This document shows, in pieces, positions 56,508-61,408 of a DNA stretch of 64,000 nt (the first letter of the stretch is position 1; every line of letters starts with the position of its first letter). This stretch comes from Aphrophora alni (lineage: Eukaryota; Arthropoda; Insecta; Hemiptera; Aphrophoridae): assembly GCA_963513935.1 (NCBI GenBank), contig OY740772.1:103497340-103561339 (forward strand). Reading direction: 5' to 3'. The notes below the pieces were generated by a model. The model did no database searches, was not told where the DNA came from, and was given only the letters and a program-made list of their open reading frames with translations. Both the position numbers and the translations under genes were made by a program.

Positions 56508-59261
56508 AATAAACCTTATAAAGTATATAGTTTCTAATTCCTTACAAAATTGCCACAATTTGTCTATTTTGGATTGTAGATGGTACGTAATACTAGAGTT
56601 GCCCAACTTGAAAAAATTTACAATTTTTTATAAGAAAGATTCATTTTGATATTTTTTAATTTTTTAGAAAATATTTACGATTTATTACGAAGAAAATTAT
56701 TTATAACTTAGATAAAAAGTGAAAAATTTATAATTTTTTATTTATCTTAGAACATCTTAGATTCAACAATTTTTTACGAATGAAATGATATACCACATGT
56801 TATATTTTGAATAGATTTTAATTTTTGTTTGTAAATATGCTTAAAAATTACTATCTACCACAAGAAAATATGATGGCCAGTTCCAGGGTTAAATAATATA
56901 TTAGTGTCAAAAATAAAACAGATAGAACATTGCATTAATACATTCATTTCATTTCAAATATTTAAAACCATTAAGAAAATATACATCGTATGGCCTTATT
57001 CATCATTTTGATATAAAATTAATTAATTAATAAAACCATTGCATCTTACCTTTCTCACATACTCACCACAAAATCAGAAATAGAGTTTGTCATTTATCCT
57101 CCAAAATGCCCCTATGAGGGGGAAAAGAAGAGTTTTAGGTCATGTATTTCTTACAAGAAGTAAGTTAGTGTAGAAGGGTAGCAGAACAACTTTTTTGCAA
57201 AATAAAAATGTATATAAATATAGCATAAGACAATATAGCTTACTTGCTCAATAAACAAGCATAAAATAGCAAATTTTTTTAAATTGAATTTTTAGTGACG
57301 GAAGTAAATTTTTGTTTTTTTATCATGATTCCTGAACCATAATTTTCTTTTACTTGAGATTAGGCTCACTGTTTTGCCTGACTGATTAGGCACAGGAGCC
57401 TGATGATGGAATAGAGTACCGAAACGCATCAAGTGTAATTACATAGGATATAAGTTCACATAGATGAAATTATACTTGATTGAATTACTTATTAAATAAA
57501 CATTGTAAAAGGGAATACATTTATTTTAAGATGTAAGTTTAAAGTGAATCAGGGAGCACTAAATAGAGAACAGATGTGAGTAACACGATTGGTTGAAATA
57601 TCTTGGATATAAAAATAAAAAATTTAAAAAATGTAATTTAAGCTGAATTAATAAATAAAATAATATTATAAGGTAATAAAATAATATTATAAGGTAATAA
57701 AATAATATTAAATATGTATAGTTATATATTTAAATTGTATAATATTGTTAAATATAAAAAAAAATTGAAAATACAGTGTTCTGATTGAACTAAAGGTCGA
57801 ACCAAAAAATTCAAGATGAAGAACCATAAATAGTAAACTTATAAGTAAATAAATAGCTTGTAATTTAATTAGAATAAATAATGTTGTATTGTAAATTATG
57901 AATGTTGATTTGTTTATTTTGTTTTATTTTATCATTCAAGTTAATAATTGAGCATTAAATCTTAAATAAAATTAAAACAACAATTTTTTTCCGTATCAAC
58001 CACAATGTTTTAATAGAAACTTGCCGACCATGGTTTCGCTAGTTAAAGCATTGTCAAGGGCTTTTAAATTAAATCTTATCAAAATTATATCTTTATAATC
58101 TTGTAGCACAAATTGTGATTATTGACTAATAAAAAATAAATTTCTCATCATAATATTAATTACATCATAGTAAAATATTTGTATGGTATCAAATTTAATT
58201 AAAATTGGTGCAGTTGTTTGAGTTGTACATTATTGACATATATTTCCACATTTTCCAATATATTTAACTCTTTATTAAAAAATTATTAAATTTATAAATT
58301 CATTTTCCATGAAAATTTTACATTATAAAGAAAAGGGAAAAAGCTTAAATATATTAAAAAATATGGAAATATACAATCAAAATTAAAAGGGTACAAAATT
58401 ATTGATGAACAAATCCACATGAAAACATTATTTTTAAAATTTGAAGATATTTTTCAAAAGGGAGGGGCAAGAGACCGGAAAGACTAAAGAGAGGGAATGT
58501 GACTAATCAAAAACAAGTTAAATGAGTTTTAATAGGGCAATAGGAGAATGGGAGGAGCGAGTTGCTTAAGTATCAAGTCCAAGCAATGGACAATTAGTAG
58601 TGTTAAGTGTTTTGAGAATGGAGTATATCCGAAACGTGTCAACAAACGTGAGATTAACAAAGGTGGAAAGGGGGAACAATGTACTCATTTTAATTATAAC
58701 ATTCCTAGTGGGGATAAAAATGATATACAATAAAAATGTTTAACTCTATCCTTGTTATAGTAATGTATAAATATCTTGCAATAGTTTATTTCTTTTAGGA
58801 TGAACTTTTATTTTAACAGATGCAATGTGAAATTAAAATCCTTTTTTTCATATTTATAGGATTTACTCTAAATTGTATCATAAGTTTGACCTATGTATGT
58901 TGCATTACAACCACATATGATTTCATAAACTTCTATTTTTGTTGTAACTGTCATTGTATTGCTTGCTTATTCTTAAATGTGTTACTTTTGTTTTTCCACA
59001 AGCTTTACTGTTTTCTGTGACCTTCCCAACTTTCTTAATATGTCTTTTGTATAATTATTGTTTTCTTGGTATTCGATATAATGTATTATCATAATTAATA
59101 AACAAAAACTTGTAATAATGAGATGTACACCTTTGTTACAGTGGTGGCGGAGGTAACTTTATATTGTCCACCAGTCTCACTGGATATTTACCTCTAGCAG
59201 GTGGAGTTGCGCCAATGTGTACAGAAGGATATGGTATTTTTTATAATATCCTTACTGATAG
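19209..59261 (+). CDS. CROT: Peroxisomal carnitine O-octanoyltransferase-like gene, 10 exons, 3' end outside window
   Basis: Carnitine acyltransferase family; CROT moves medium-chain acyl groups between CoA and carnitine so that chain-shortened fatty acids can leave peroxisomes. Coding exons: 19209-19463, 22386-22508, 23279-23459, 30581-30783, 34239-34448, 39216-39410, 44779-44909, 46051-46174, 52836-53008, 59142-59261. All have AG/GT borders and join in one open frame of about 571 residues (the family is about 610). Visible landmarks are YLESVKPF and GIG near the N-terminus, RWPDKS, the catalytic His at about residue 325 (HSAFDGIV), DSFIQMALQLAYYKLH, RTETVRSCTVEAV (TET, about 451-453), FDRHL-type CDRHLFGL and GGGNFILSTSL (STS, about 541-543). 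CROT fits better than carnitine acetyltransferase or CPT because of the segment spacing and the absence of N-terminal membrane helices. The final roughly 40 residues, where a peroxisomal C-terminal signal would be, are not found up to 64000. Family assignment is firm; the CROT subtype is inferred from remembered homologues. Confidence 0.9.
20070..20112 (+). ncRNA. Degraded hammerhead-like motif (Penelope-type)
   Basis: CCGATGA core (second base changed), small hairpin GC...GC, GAAAC, then the self-complementary ACAATTGT and GTA. It is followed by a segment (20119-20208) repeated at 47133-47212, which suggests a Penelope-type terminal repeat. Confidence 0.35.
20119..20208. repeat. Dispersed repeat shared with 47.1 kb
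   Basis: TTTGAAACTTTAAGC...CTTTATTTTATCCTTGAATA through GGAGTTTCAACAAGAAATAT is found again at 47133-47212, and part of it inverted at 47051-47092. Confidence 0.8.
21240..21482. repeat. Inverted pair of hammerhead-like arms
   Basis: Left arm 21240-21336 and right arm about 21395-21482 are inverted copies. Each carries a hammerhead-like core pointing inward-to-outward: minus 21282-21240 (CCTGATGATGGG ... GAAACTCTAGTA) and plus 21443-21482 (CATGATGATGGG ... GAAACTGCAGTA). No ORF between them. Confidence 0.6.
21648..21981. repeat. 86-87-bp tandem repeat, 4 copies
   Basis: Copies start at 21648, 21735, 21822 and 21908. The block GAACCTTTTAGTCCTCTGAG and the following CTACGTAACCTCACAT are nearly invariant while the AT-rich part varies. 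Located in CROT intron 1. Confidence 0.95.
22386..22508 (+). CDS. CROT: CROT-like exon 2
   Basis: Encodes VSKWWEDYAYL... to GEQIK (41 residues, phase 0 at both ends). The WWED-AYL block follows NW at the end of exon 1, as in other carnitine acyltransferases. The acceptor is TTTTTTAACAG and the donor GTATAG. The stretch LLPYYSMVGCRSLPKERY is shorter and more divergent than the corresponding part of vertebrate CROT. Confidence 0.88.
22886..22940. repeat. Short tandem repeat
   Basis: About four copies of a 15-16-bp unit, TCTATATAAAGCTC-like. Intron 2 otherwise holds nothing recognisable. Confidence 0.85.
23279..23459 (+). CDS. CROT: CROT-like exon 3
   Basis: Encodes FASLDCYHYVQLW...KPFSMVQYRRLFNCVRVPG...SYFKT. 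The segment PFSMVQYRRLFNCVRVPG matches the family block (PLDMNQFRMLF..CKVPG type). A long T-tract precedes the acceptor. The donor GTTCGT is weak, but it is supported because the split codon (phase 1, G|AA) joins to exon 4 to give TEREGT. Confidence 0.88.
23775..24500 (-). pseudogene. Copia-type retrotransposon pol remnant
   Basis: Minus-strand pieces in order: PYRQ-V (late RT), GVVSRTLEKPSDKVV..KVKQIFQYL, FTTEAEGVAAS (RNase H TEAEYVA site), SVDNGAATRLAQNLEYK, and QLADILNKPL at the C-terminus. Together these are the RT tail and RNase H of a Ty1/copia element. Several frameshifts and stops; LTRs not recognised. Confidence 0.85.
24820..25520 (-). pseudogene. Gypsy-type reverse transcriptase fragment
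   Basis: Minus-strand pieces: LQALREHINDLLQEGI, RFPKKGGKTTMVVNYKQIKL, AKWISLLDLKQPYLQI, YTSFVSPFGQYQ, FLPFGLDG, then FFDEISIYF at the site of the usual YxDD box (Asp-Asp lost), and a piece matching the post-catalytic region. Decayed Ty3/gypsy RT; frameshifts throughout. The + strand ORF at 25065-25256 is its antisense shadow. Confidence 0.85.
25759..26060 (-). pseudogene. Gypsy-type aspartic protease fragment
   Basis: VVQTVIDTGSTYSFISQAIF contains the retropepsin DTG active-site triad. It is followed in a shifted frame by LSWDFLFLIVPTLPNQMILGYNF, the ILG-D flap-end block. Same orientation and element as the RT downstream. Confidence 0.8.
26284..27040 (-). pseudogene. Gypsy-type gag fragments
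   Basis: Two open stretches, 27026-26721 (ELDNLADI..., SLVDNWLESLEEFC) and 26598-26284 (FHQALAEYVYRLKQPNKSVDNFI), upstream of the protease in the same orientation. The second has the gag pattern L-x-Y-x-x-x-L-x-Q-x-x-x-S-V. No zinc knuckle or LTR identified. The gag assignment rests partly on gene order. Confidence 0.65.
27363..27461. repeat. 33-bp tandem repeat, 3 copies
   Basis: Unit ATTAGGGTATTACTTAGATT + AGGCTAGATTAGT, starting at 27363, 27396 and 27429 (last copy diverged). Confidence 0.95.
27480..30580. other. Rest of intron 3, mostly unclassified
   Basis: AT-rich DNA with a (TA)n run at 28364-28400 and a G-run at 29579-29588. 29158-29345 is a minus-oriented copy of the 17-kb foldback family. 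29880-30125 is GC-richer but not recognised. No gene. Confidence 0.4.
30581..30783 (+). CDS. CROT: CROT-like exon 4
   Basis: Encodes EREGTCSSNIVVIKNGYIFVV...TPPEWRKQL...RTSWAK. The IVV-NGYIFVV strand and the TPPE box are family hallmarks. The donor was placed after WAK (GTTAGA) because WAK joins in frame to NRDYLLKLG of exon 5. The longer reading through the intron (VRSKAEAELE, then stop) is not used. Confidence 0.87.
30784..33936. other. Intron 4, left part: nothing recognised
   Basis: AT-rich. 33050-33200 and 33345-33370 are GC-richer but have no recognisable domain. Confidence 0.4.
33937..34056 (-). mobile_element. Hammerhead mini-element, copy A
   Basis: A 120-bp insertion bounded by a 12-bp target duplication with one mismatch (AACACATGTACT at 33925-33936, AACACGTGTACT at 34057-34068). 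Its minus strand aligns end to end with the + strand insertion at 50748-50874 (ATAGTTATAGTTTGATTGGT... to TGTGTGTTTGTTATAC). Non-coding. Carries a hammerhead motif at 33983-34027. Target duplication length matches the Penelope-like element at 49 kb (12 bp). Confidence 0.75.
33983..34027 (-). ncRNA. Hammerhead ribozyme motif
   Basis: On the minus strand: GTATCA (stem I), CTGAAGA (C3-U-G-A-N7-G-A9), hairpin GGACGAC-CTT-GTCGTT (stem II with one unpaired G), GAAA, minimal stem III AC-GT-GT, cleavage triplet GTC, then TGATAC closing stem I with six perfect pairs. All invariant core bases are present. The short stem III is the form known from Penelope-like elements. Antisense to the CROT gene. Confidence 0.72.
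34239..34448 (+). CDS. CROT: CROT-like exon 5
   Basis: Encodes NRDYLLKLGNEQNLSIIESAMLVLCLDD...KCRWPDKSMNIVMFKNGVAGGICD, 70 residues, phase 0 at both ends. RWPDKS and the NGVAGGICD block lead directly into the catalytic His, which is the first codon of the next exon. Acceptor TTGTTCTAG, donor GTAAGC. Confidence 0.9.
34500..35240. other. AT-rich intron 5 DNA
   Basis: Nothing recognised. Confidence 0.4.
35330..35640 (+). pseudogene. Penelope-like GIY-YIG endonuclease relic
   Basis: The + strand reads YVSETKRHLH, ISEHKNNMELSLMDK, AEHICS and, after frameshifts, LEKTLYERKLIEVPH-like pieces. This is the pattern [YI][VI]GETxR-LxxRxxEHxxN...KSxIAEHxxxxxHxIxWxxAKII of Penelope-like element endonucleases. 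An inverted degenerate hammerhead-like stretch (minus, about 35300-35255, CTCTCGAAACATC) lies just upstream. Confidence 0.6.
35766..38467. mobile_element. PiggyBac-type element, 2.7 kb, no transposase
   Basis: TTAA at 35762-35765 and 38468-38471 flanks inverted ends CCCTTAGCATGC (left) and GCGTGCTAAGGG (right). A subterminal GCGTATGACGGGAT occurs twice at the left end (35774-35787, 35818-35831). TTAA duplication plus CCC...GGG ends is the piggyBac signature. The interior has no recognisable DDE transposase, only short AT-rich ORFs, so this is a non-autonomous copy. Confidence 0.8.
38810..38965 (+). repeat. Single-arm copy of the 17-kb repeat family
   Basis: Contains CCAACCCTGACACTATTAG and the terminal GATGATGACCTAGAGGTTTT motif seen also at 5.45, 17.07, 17.48 and (inverted) 29.2 kb. 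Confidence 0.75.
39216..39410 (+). CDS. CROT: CROT-like exon 6, starts with catalytic His
   Basis: The first codon is the presumed catalytic histidine (HSAFDGIV; family pattern H-x-x-x-D-[GA]), which acts as general base in acyl transfer. The exon ends at LLPKLDIE before donor GTAAAA (phase 0). 65 residues. Intron 5 therefore separates CD from the His. Confidence 0.9.
39411..40500. other. Intron 6, left part: nothing recognised
   Basis: A 96-residue + strand ORF at 40012-40302 has no recognisable domain; 39780-40250 is slightly GC-richer. Confidence 0.35.
40503..41268 (-). mobile_element. Pogo/Tigger-type element, internally deleted (copy 3)
   Basis: TA-flanked inverted ends CAGTAGAACCCCTCTTAACC and, reverse complement of the right end, CAGTAGAACCTCTGTTAACT. 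766 bp. Minus strand 40692-40570 encodes SELRKRKCVLVSFETRLNVL..LDRGESVKKLCDKFN, the transposase DNA-binding start. A roughly 85-bp segment (GTTTTTAC-CCGCC-ATG-GATAC... to GCCGCCGCTTTGGTG) is duplicated in tandem at 41015-41170 and is the inverse of 3735-3865 in copy 1. Confidence 0.85.
41269..42170. other. Intron 6 DNA, nothing recognised
   Basis: ORFs of 88 residues on both strands near 41.9-42.2 kb overlap one another and the edge of the hairpin at 42.17 kb; no family recognised. Confidence 0.35.
42172..42352. repeat. Hairpin of inverted hammerhead-like arms
   Basis: Left arm 42172-42234 and right arm 42291-42352 are almost perfect reverse complements. Each contains GTCGGGCGA[CT]GATTGTCTG followed by AAACTCCAGTAGG, a decayed relative of the hammerhead arms at 21.2-21.5 kb (GGGCGAT-ATCTGAAACTGCAGTAGG). 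No ORF between them. Confidence 0.6.
42917..43000. repeat. (TA)n microsatellite
   Basis: Long TA run with occasional TG; a second run is at 43162-43199. The DNA between and on to 43890 holds no recognisable gene. Confidence 0.97.
43896..44547. mobile_element. hAT-type MITE with 8-bp target duplication
   Basis: ATTGGGAC at 43888-43895 is repeated exactly at 44548-44555. Ends are TAGTGCTGTGTCCATTAACG and, reverse complement of the right end, TAGTGGTGGGCATTAACG. The 8-bp duplication and TAGTG ends place it in hAT. 652 bp, GC-richer than its surroundings, with many GTTGAC/GTTAAC-type subterminal words; no ORF. Confidence 0.9.
44779..44909 (+). CDS. CROT: CROT-like exon 7
   Basis: Encodes RHRFIIIREEFKDFGKVAIQKLKFHPDSFIQMALQLAYYKLHS plus two bases of an Arg codon (phase 2). 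FGK...PDSFIQMALQLAYYKLH is one of the best-conserved family blocks. Acceptor CTTTTCAG, donor GTAGTT. Confidence 0.9.
45355..45790 (-). pseudogene. LINE ORF2 C-terminal tail
   Basis: The minus strand reads KRWLKLYEHMIRMDPTRINK, then RWEKN and further broken pieces. This is the LKWxGHVxRMxxxRxPK motif found at the end of many insect non-LTR ORF2 proteins, followed by a 3' tail (GGTCCTTATATGACCCGTAG, then GCGTTAAAAAAA). Confidence 0.7.
46051..46174 (+). CDS. CROT: CROT-like exon 8 with TET motif
   Basis: Completes Arg, then encodes PAPCYETGTTRTYYNGRTETVRSCTVEAV...TSAK. RTETVRSC is the TET carnitine-binding motif of the family (about residues 451-453 here). Acceptor ATATTTTCAG; donor GTATGC, phase 0. 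Confidence 0.92.
46175..46800. other. Intron 8, left part
   Basis: Contains weakly repeated blocks (GTTAGGTTT-AT-TATGTTAGATT-AAATTGGTTT-GTAG, near 46285-46325 and 46590-46635), an old divergent direct repeat. No gene. Confidence 0.4.
46965..48349 (+). mobile_element. Pogo/Tigger-type element, internally deleted (copy 4)
   Basis: TA-flanked inverted ends CAGTACTACCTCGTTTATCC and, reverse complement of the right end, CAGTACAACCTCGCTTATCC; 1385 bp, inserted in the LINE. 47966-48087 encodes KRNVLTIAQKLDALNRIDR joined to LKQRKINDFF and a stop: the transposase's first helix fused to what looks like its C-terminus, with the catalytic core deleted. A foldback segment (47051-47170) and a repeat shared with 20.1 kb lie inside its left part. 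Confidence 0.85.
49057..49101 (-). ncRNA. Variant hammerhead motif in Penelope left arm
   Basis: Mirror of the right-arm motif (50184-50228), here in the same sense as the ORF. See that entry for the structure. Confidence 0.45.
49268..50170 (-). CDS. Penelope-like protein, C-terminal part with GIY-YIG endonuclease
   Basis: An uninterrupted 300-residue reading. Residues about 20-60 (KINFLDLTMTKEYDKLKYKI..RKSTTTDTTIHATSHHP) match the end of the Penelope RT region (xFLDxxI...Y-R-KxTxTDxxIxxxSxHP). Residues about 190-225 hold the GIY-YIG nuclease: SGVYKINCDDCDSIYVGQTG, RAFKDRFNEH, then FAQHLINSNHSYTNF. Penelope-like RT copies itself at exposed 3' ends and the nuclease opens the target. The palm with its catalytic Asps is missing, so this copy cannot encode an active RT. 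The start codon lies inside the inverted arm; whether it is used is unknown. Confidence 0.88.
   Translation of the reverse strand: MKHITLKLYLNKINHKMQFTMETEIDNKINFLDLTMTKEYDKLKYKIYRKSTTTDTTIHATSHHPISQKMSAYNCFIHRLLTIPLDKHDFNDELETIKYIAQANGYHEAMIDKLLHNHIRNKQNPITRSKNKNKKKFVSMEYSNTVPHMVKNTLAKYDITVTFRTNNNIQKLLRPKRVIPIEKKSGVYKINCDDCDSIYVGQTGRAFKDRFNEHLPHTNMHKLKSNFAQHLINSNHSYTNFNKNLVPLHICKKGRLLNALEEFEIYKEFNNNPSKLLNDQLDFKSNSLYDTALGYFKPVF
50184..50228 (+). ncRNA. Variant hammerhead motif in Penelope right arm
   Basis: GTAC (stem I side), TTGACAA in place of C-TGANGA, hairpin GGGA...TCCC (stem II), GAAAC, GC, GTC, then GTAAC. Relative to consensus, C3 is U and G8 is A. These two bases pair in the folded ribozyme, so the change keeps a pair. 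Stem I has only three contiguous pairs plus a bulge. Confidence 0.45.
50748..50874 (+). mobile_element. Hammerhead mini-element, copy B
   Basis: A 127-bp insertion in the LINE, bounded by an exact 13-bp duplication ATGGTCTAGATTT (50735-50747 and 50875-50887). Aligns over its whole length with the minus-strand copy at 33937-34056. Non-coding; holds the hammerhead at 50778-50822. Confidence 0.85.
50778..50822 (+). ncRNA. Hammerhead ribozyme motif, sense in CROT intron 8
   Basis: GTATCA (50778-50783) pairs perfectly with TGATAC (50817-50822) as stem I. CTGAAGA (50784-50790) gives C3-U-G-A-N7-G-A9. Stem II is GGATGAC-CTT-GTCGTT with one unpaired G and two wobble-type pairs; GAAA (50807-50810) follows. 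Minimal stem III is AC-GC-GT, and cleavage is expected after the C of GTC (50816). It lies on the transcribed strand of CROT, so it would be present in the pre-mRNA. Confidence 0.72.
51754..52423 (+). mobile_element. PiggyBac-type remnant, 0.67 kb
   Basis: Ends CCTTTTGAAGAGTATGAG (left) and, reverse complement of the right end, CCCTTTCAGGAGTAATGAT, with degenerate TTAA-like flanks (TTGA, ATAA). Inside, 52000-52206 encodes a Cys-rich stretch (CCHCCSCCSH ... YECLDCNVFICVLEYF), like the zinc-binding C-terminus of piggyBac transposases. Internally deleted; no DDE core. Confidence 0.6.
52836..53008 (+). CDS. CROT: CROT-like exon 9
   Basis: Encodes NSQKVALLEKAIAKHDQLMAEAKNNEGCDRHLFGLHCVAMEEDL...KDPLYAK plus AG (phase 2). 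CDRHLFGL corresponds to the family's [FC]DRHLLGL block. Acceptor TTATTTCAG, donor GTAAAG. Confidence 0.92.
53695..55770 (+). pseudogene. hAT transposase, decayed (GTF2IRD2/ZBED-like group)
   Basis: Pieces in order: KVDSECRVFQSKWEIAYVF (start, before a lost BED-type finger); NDIYSAIEHLIAEYELDW..ITTDGTPAMAGKH; HCIIHQEPLVSKHLKMDHVM; LNHQQFRQFL; GVVLERFFALRD; NCAFLVDMNKHLTDLNVKLQ; LRLWENQVKN; after the nested insertion, KLDKYSQLLQNLITEFNNRF; then ELKKHAARILCMFGSTYLCE and QIFSVMKINKNKHRTILTKE, the hAT dimerisation domain. TDG-PAM and CIIHQE are typical of the hAT group that also gave vertebrate GTF2IRD2 and ZBED genes. Many stops and frameshifts. Confidence 0.88.
54955..55310 (-). mobile_element. 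Penelope-type inverted-arm insertion nested in the hAT
   Basis: AAAAAAAATTG at 54944-54954 recurs at 55311-55321, and removing the insert with one copy restores the hAT reading (KKKL|DKYS). Arms 54988-55080 and about 55205-55307 are reverse complements (ACAGATACACTTTC...). On the minus strand a hammerhead relic (CTGAAGA, GACAAC-TTT-GTTGTT, decayed GAAA, GGGTC) precedes the left arm. A roughly 33-bp unpaired tail lies at one end, as in the 49-kb Penelope copy. Alternative view: a TA-flanked mariner-type MITE (54988-55307). Confidence 0.6.
55952..57360. other. Intron 9 DNA with TA repeats
   Basis: (TA)n runs at 56274-56302 and 56464-56506; otherwise nothing recognised. Confidence 0.4.
57396..57432 (+). 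ncRNA. Degraded hammerhead-like motif
   Basis: CTGATGA, TGG...ACC, GAAACGCATC: the core boxes are present, but stem II is two pairs, stem III has a mismatch and stem I is not formed. A relic at best. Confidence 0.25.
58022..58064 (-). ncRNA. Degraded variant hammerhead-like motif
   Basis: Minus strand: TTGACAA, TGCT...TAGC, GAAAC, CAT, GGTC. Same U3/A8 variant as the Penelope arms, with a longer stem III (ACC/GGT); stem I is poor. Confidence 0.3.
58608..58644 (+). ncRNA. Variant hammerhead motif
   Basis: TGTT (58608-58611) pairs with AACA (58641-58644) as stem I. TTGAGAA core (U3/A8 variant), GGA...TCC stem II, GAAAC, GT, GTC. All three helices can form. Sense strand of CROT intron 9. No associated ORF found nearby. 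Confidence 0.5.
58740..59100. other. AT-rich DNA before exon 10
   Basis: Nothing recognised apart from the exon 10 acceptor tract. Confidence 0.4.
59142..59261 (+). CDS. CROT: CROT-like exon 10 with STS motif
   Basis: Completes Ser, then encodes GGGGNFILSTSLTGY...MCTEGYGIFYNILTD plus AG (phase 2). STS (about residues 541-543) lies near the catalytic centre in solved family members. Acceptor TTTGTTACAG, donor GTATGT. The remaining C-terminal exon, expected to contain a W-[KR]-S-C-x-E-T-type block, was not found between 59262 and 64000. Confidence 0.92.
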
Positions 59262-60190
59262 GTATGTTACCTGTTCATTATTTCTTAGTATATCTGTTAT
59301 GATAAACTATTGTATGTCAAATCTCACTGTTAATATTCTTGCAACTACTAGTGCCGTTAATTTAGACAGGATAAAATAATAATTCAGACAGATAAATTCC
59401 TTGAAATTCATTATGATTTAGAGAAATACCTTAATGAAACAAGCTTTATTGATTCCAGAAGATTGAATTTTATTTAAATACTTAAGGCATGTGTTTAATG
59501 TAGTGTTGTCATATGTCACTTGTATAAACCAGTAGTCTCGAGCAGGCTCAGGAATCGTATGACTATCTGTACTTCTGACAAAGTAAACAACTCACGGAAT
59601 ACTCACATGTAGTTTATGTGTTTATTATATTATTGCAGTTATTTTTAGTGAAGATTGAATGAACAATTGATTTTGCAGCAAAGTATTCTTGTATTTATCT
59701 TTCTTCTTCTTTATTTGGGTGGTCCTTCCCATTTACATGTCACCCACAAAGGAAATTACAGACTTGCCAGTTCTCTGTATTTAGGGCGGAGATTCTGTAT
59801 TTTGAAACCAATCTCCAGAGTTCATATTTGCAATCAGTTTCTTGGTATTTTAATATTATTTTGGTTTTTACAATAAATATCAGTAGGAAAAAGTAAAAGC
59901 CTTCTTAGTTTGATGCATTAAACATTTTTCCAAATAAAATATTTAGTCAATTGTTTTGTATCTTAAGTAAACACTTCATGCTTATTTTTTCATAATGTAA
60001 GCCTAGTAGACTCACTGTCAACCACTTACTGTCGTATTGATTGGTTTGCTGTCCTGTGTATTTGTAGAAAGAGAAAGTTGGTAGGCTATTTTTAGCATCT
60101 GATGAACTCTGATCTGTGCACAAAAGAAATTACAAGACACCTGCTATACAGTTGAGACAAAATTATGTGTTTTCTGATTAAAGTTTTAGC
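59262..60190. other. Start of last visible intron, nothing recognised
   Basis: Searched for the missing C-terminal exon (phase 2 acceptor, then a W-x-S-C-x-E-T-type coding block) without success. Confidence 0.4.
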
Positions 60191-60301
60191 TGTAAGCTCC
60201 ATTCACATGGAGTTCGATGGGACATAGTGAAACAAAGTGATACGGGAAAACACAAATCTTTTGTTAATTCCTTTGATAAAAATATGAAACTTAATTTCAT
60301 T

Positions 60302-61408
60302 TCAGACAGTCATTTACATTCAAAATCGAAGCATTAAACGATCTCTTAGAACCCATAGAGCCGCAACGGATCCCGACGGTTTCTGACATTTCACCTTGGG
60401 AAGAAAACGACATCTCGATATGCACAACCTTACCATCCGGCAATACCAAAAGCAACACCGAAACCGATAACCTGGATTCCCTTCGAGATGAAGCTTTGAC
60501 AATGATCGATGAGAACTATAAAGATTATGTGAAAATTTATACAGACGGTTCGGTGGATCTGGAAAACGGCAATTCCGGCGCAGGCTTCTTCAACGAACAA
60601 ACAGGCGAGTGCTACTACATACCAGGATTATCTGCGTCAAGCATGGATGCTGAGATATTGGCCATCAATGCAGCCCTAACGAGCTGCATTAGCACACCAT
60701 ATCAAGACATTTGCATACTCACCGACTCTAGATCGGCCCTTGAAGGCTTACAAATGAATTCACCCAGTGACTATTACTTCCGAATATCTGAAATGAAAAC
60801 TATATACCATGCTCTGAAGAAAAAAGGAAAAAATATCGTCTTCCAGTGGGTTCCATCTCATTGCGGAATAAGCGGCAACGAGCAGGCAGACAAAATAGCA
60901 AAACGTGCCACAAAAATGGGCCCCGTCATGCCACCAAAACTATCGCTAAACAAATGCAAAAATATAATCTGCAAATTAATAACAGATGAATGGACACAGA
61001 GATGGAGCACCGACACTGTCGGAAGATCGTTATTCGAAATTCAAAAAGCTCCGACGCCTGCAAACTGGTACAGAGGTGTCAGTCGCCACATTGCGACCTT
61101 CATTACGAGAGCTAGAGTCGGCCATATCATTACGAACAGCTATCTGAAAAGATTCCGACTAGTCGATTCCGAAACCTGCAATAACTGTGGAATGGAGGAG
61201 GAAACGCTGAAGCATATACTACTCGAGTGCTCAAACGAAAACACAGCCAGGACGGCCCTTCTGGCAGCACTAAAAGACATTCCAAACCCCATGAAAATTA
61301 TATTGCAAAAGAAAGAGTACTGGGCATTGGCAGCTGCGGTTTACCACGGACACCGAGTCGTCGGCATTACCTAAAGCCGGAAGCTTGAAAGAAGAAGTAA
61401 GAAGTAAG
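60302..61408 (+). mobile_element. 5'-truncated RNase H-bearing LINE insertion
   Basis: Bounded by an exact 10-bp target duplication TAATTTCATT (60292-60301 and 61409-61418). 1107 bp, clearly GC-richer than its surroundings, and its reading frame is still open. The 3' end is a short GAAGAAGTAAGAAGTAAG repeat in place of poly(A), as in I-clade or RNase H-bearing elements. Confidence 0.9.
60313..61374 (+). CDS. LINE ORF2 C-terminus: RNase H domain and zinc knuckle
   Basis: Open from the truncation point to the stop at 61372-61374 (about 350 residues); no authentic start because the copy is 5'-truncated. RNase H catalytic residues are all visible: KIYTDGSV (Asp), DAEILAINAAL (Glu), ILTDSRSAL (Asp), FQWVPSHCGISGNEQADKIA (His and Asp). 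A CCHC-type knuckle follows (CNNCGMEEETLKHILLEC). RNase H would remove RNA from the cDNA hybrid during target-primed reverse transcription. The RT domain is absent here. The intact frame and full catalytic set indicate a young insertion. Confidence 0.88.
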   Translation, partial: FTFKIEALNDLLEPIEPQRIPTVSDISPWEENDISICTTLPSGNTKSNTETDNLDSLRDEALTMIDENYKDYVKIYTDGSVDLENGNSGAGFFNEQTGECYYIPGLSASSMDAEILAINAALTSCISTPYQDICILTDSRSALEGLQMNSPSDYYFRISEMKTIYHALKKKGKNIVFQWVPSHCGISGNEQADKIAKRATKMGPVMPPKLSLNKCKNIICKLITDEWTQRWSTDTVGRSLFEIQKAPTPANWYRGVSRHIATFITRARVGHIITNSYLKRFRLVDSETCNNCGMEEETLKHILLECSNENTARTALLAALKDIPNPMKIILQKKEYWALAAAVYHGHRVVGIT

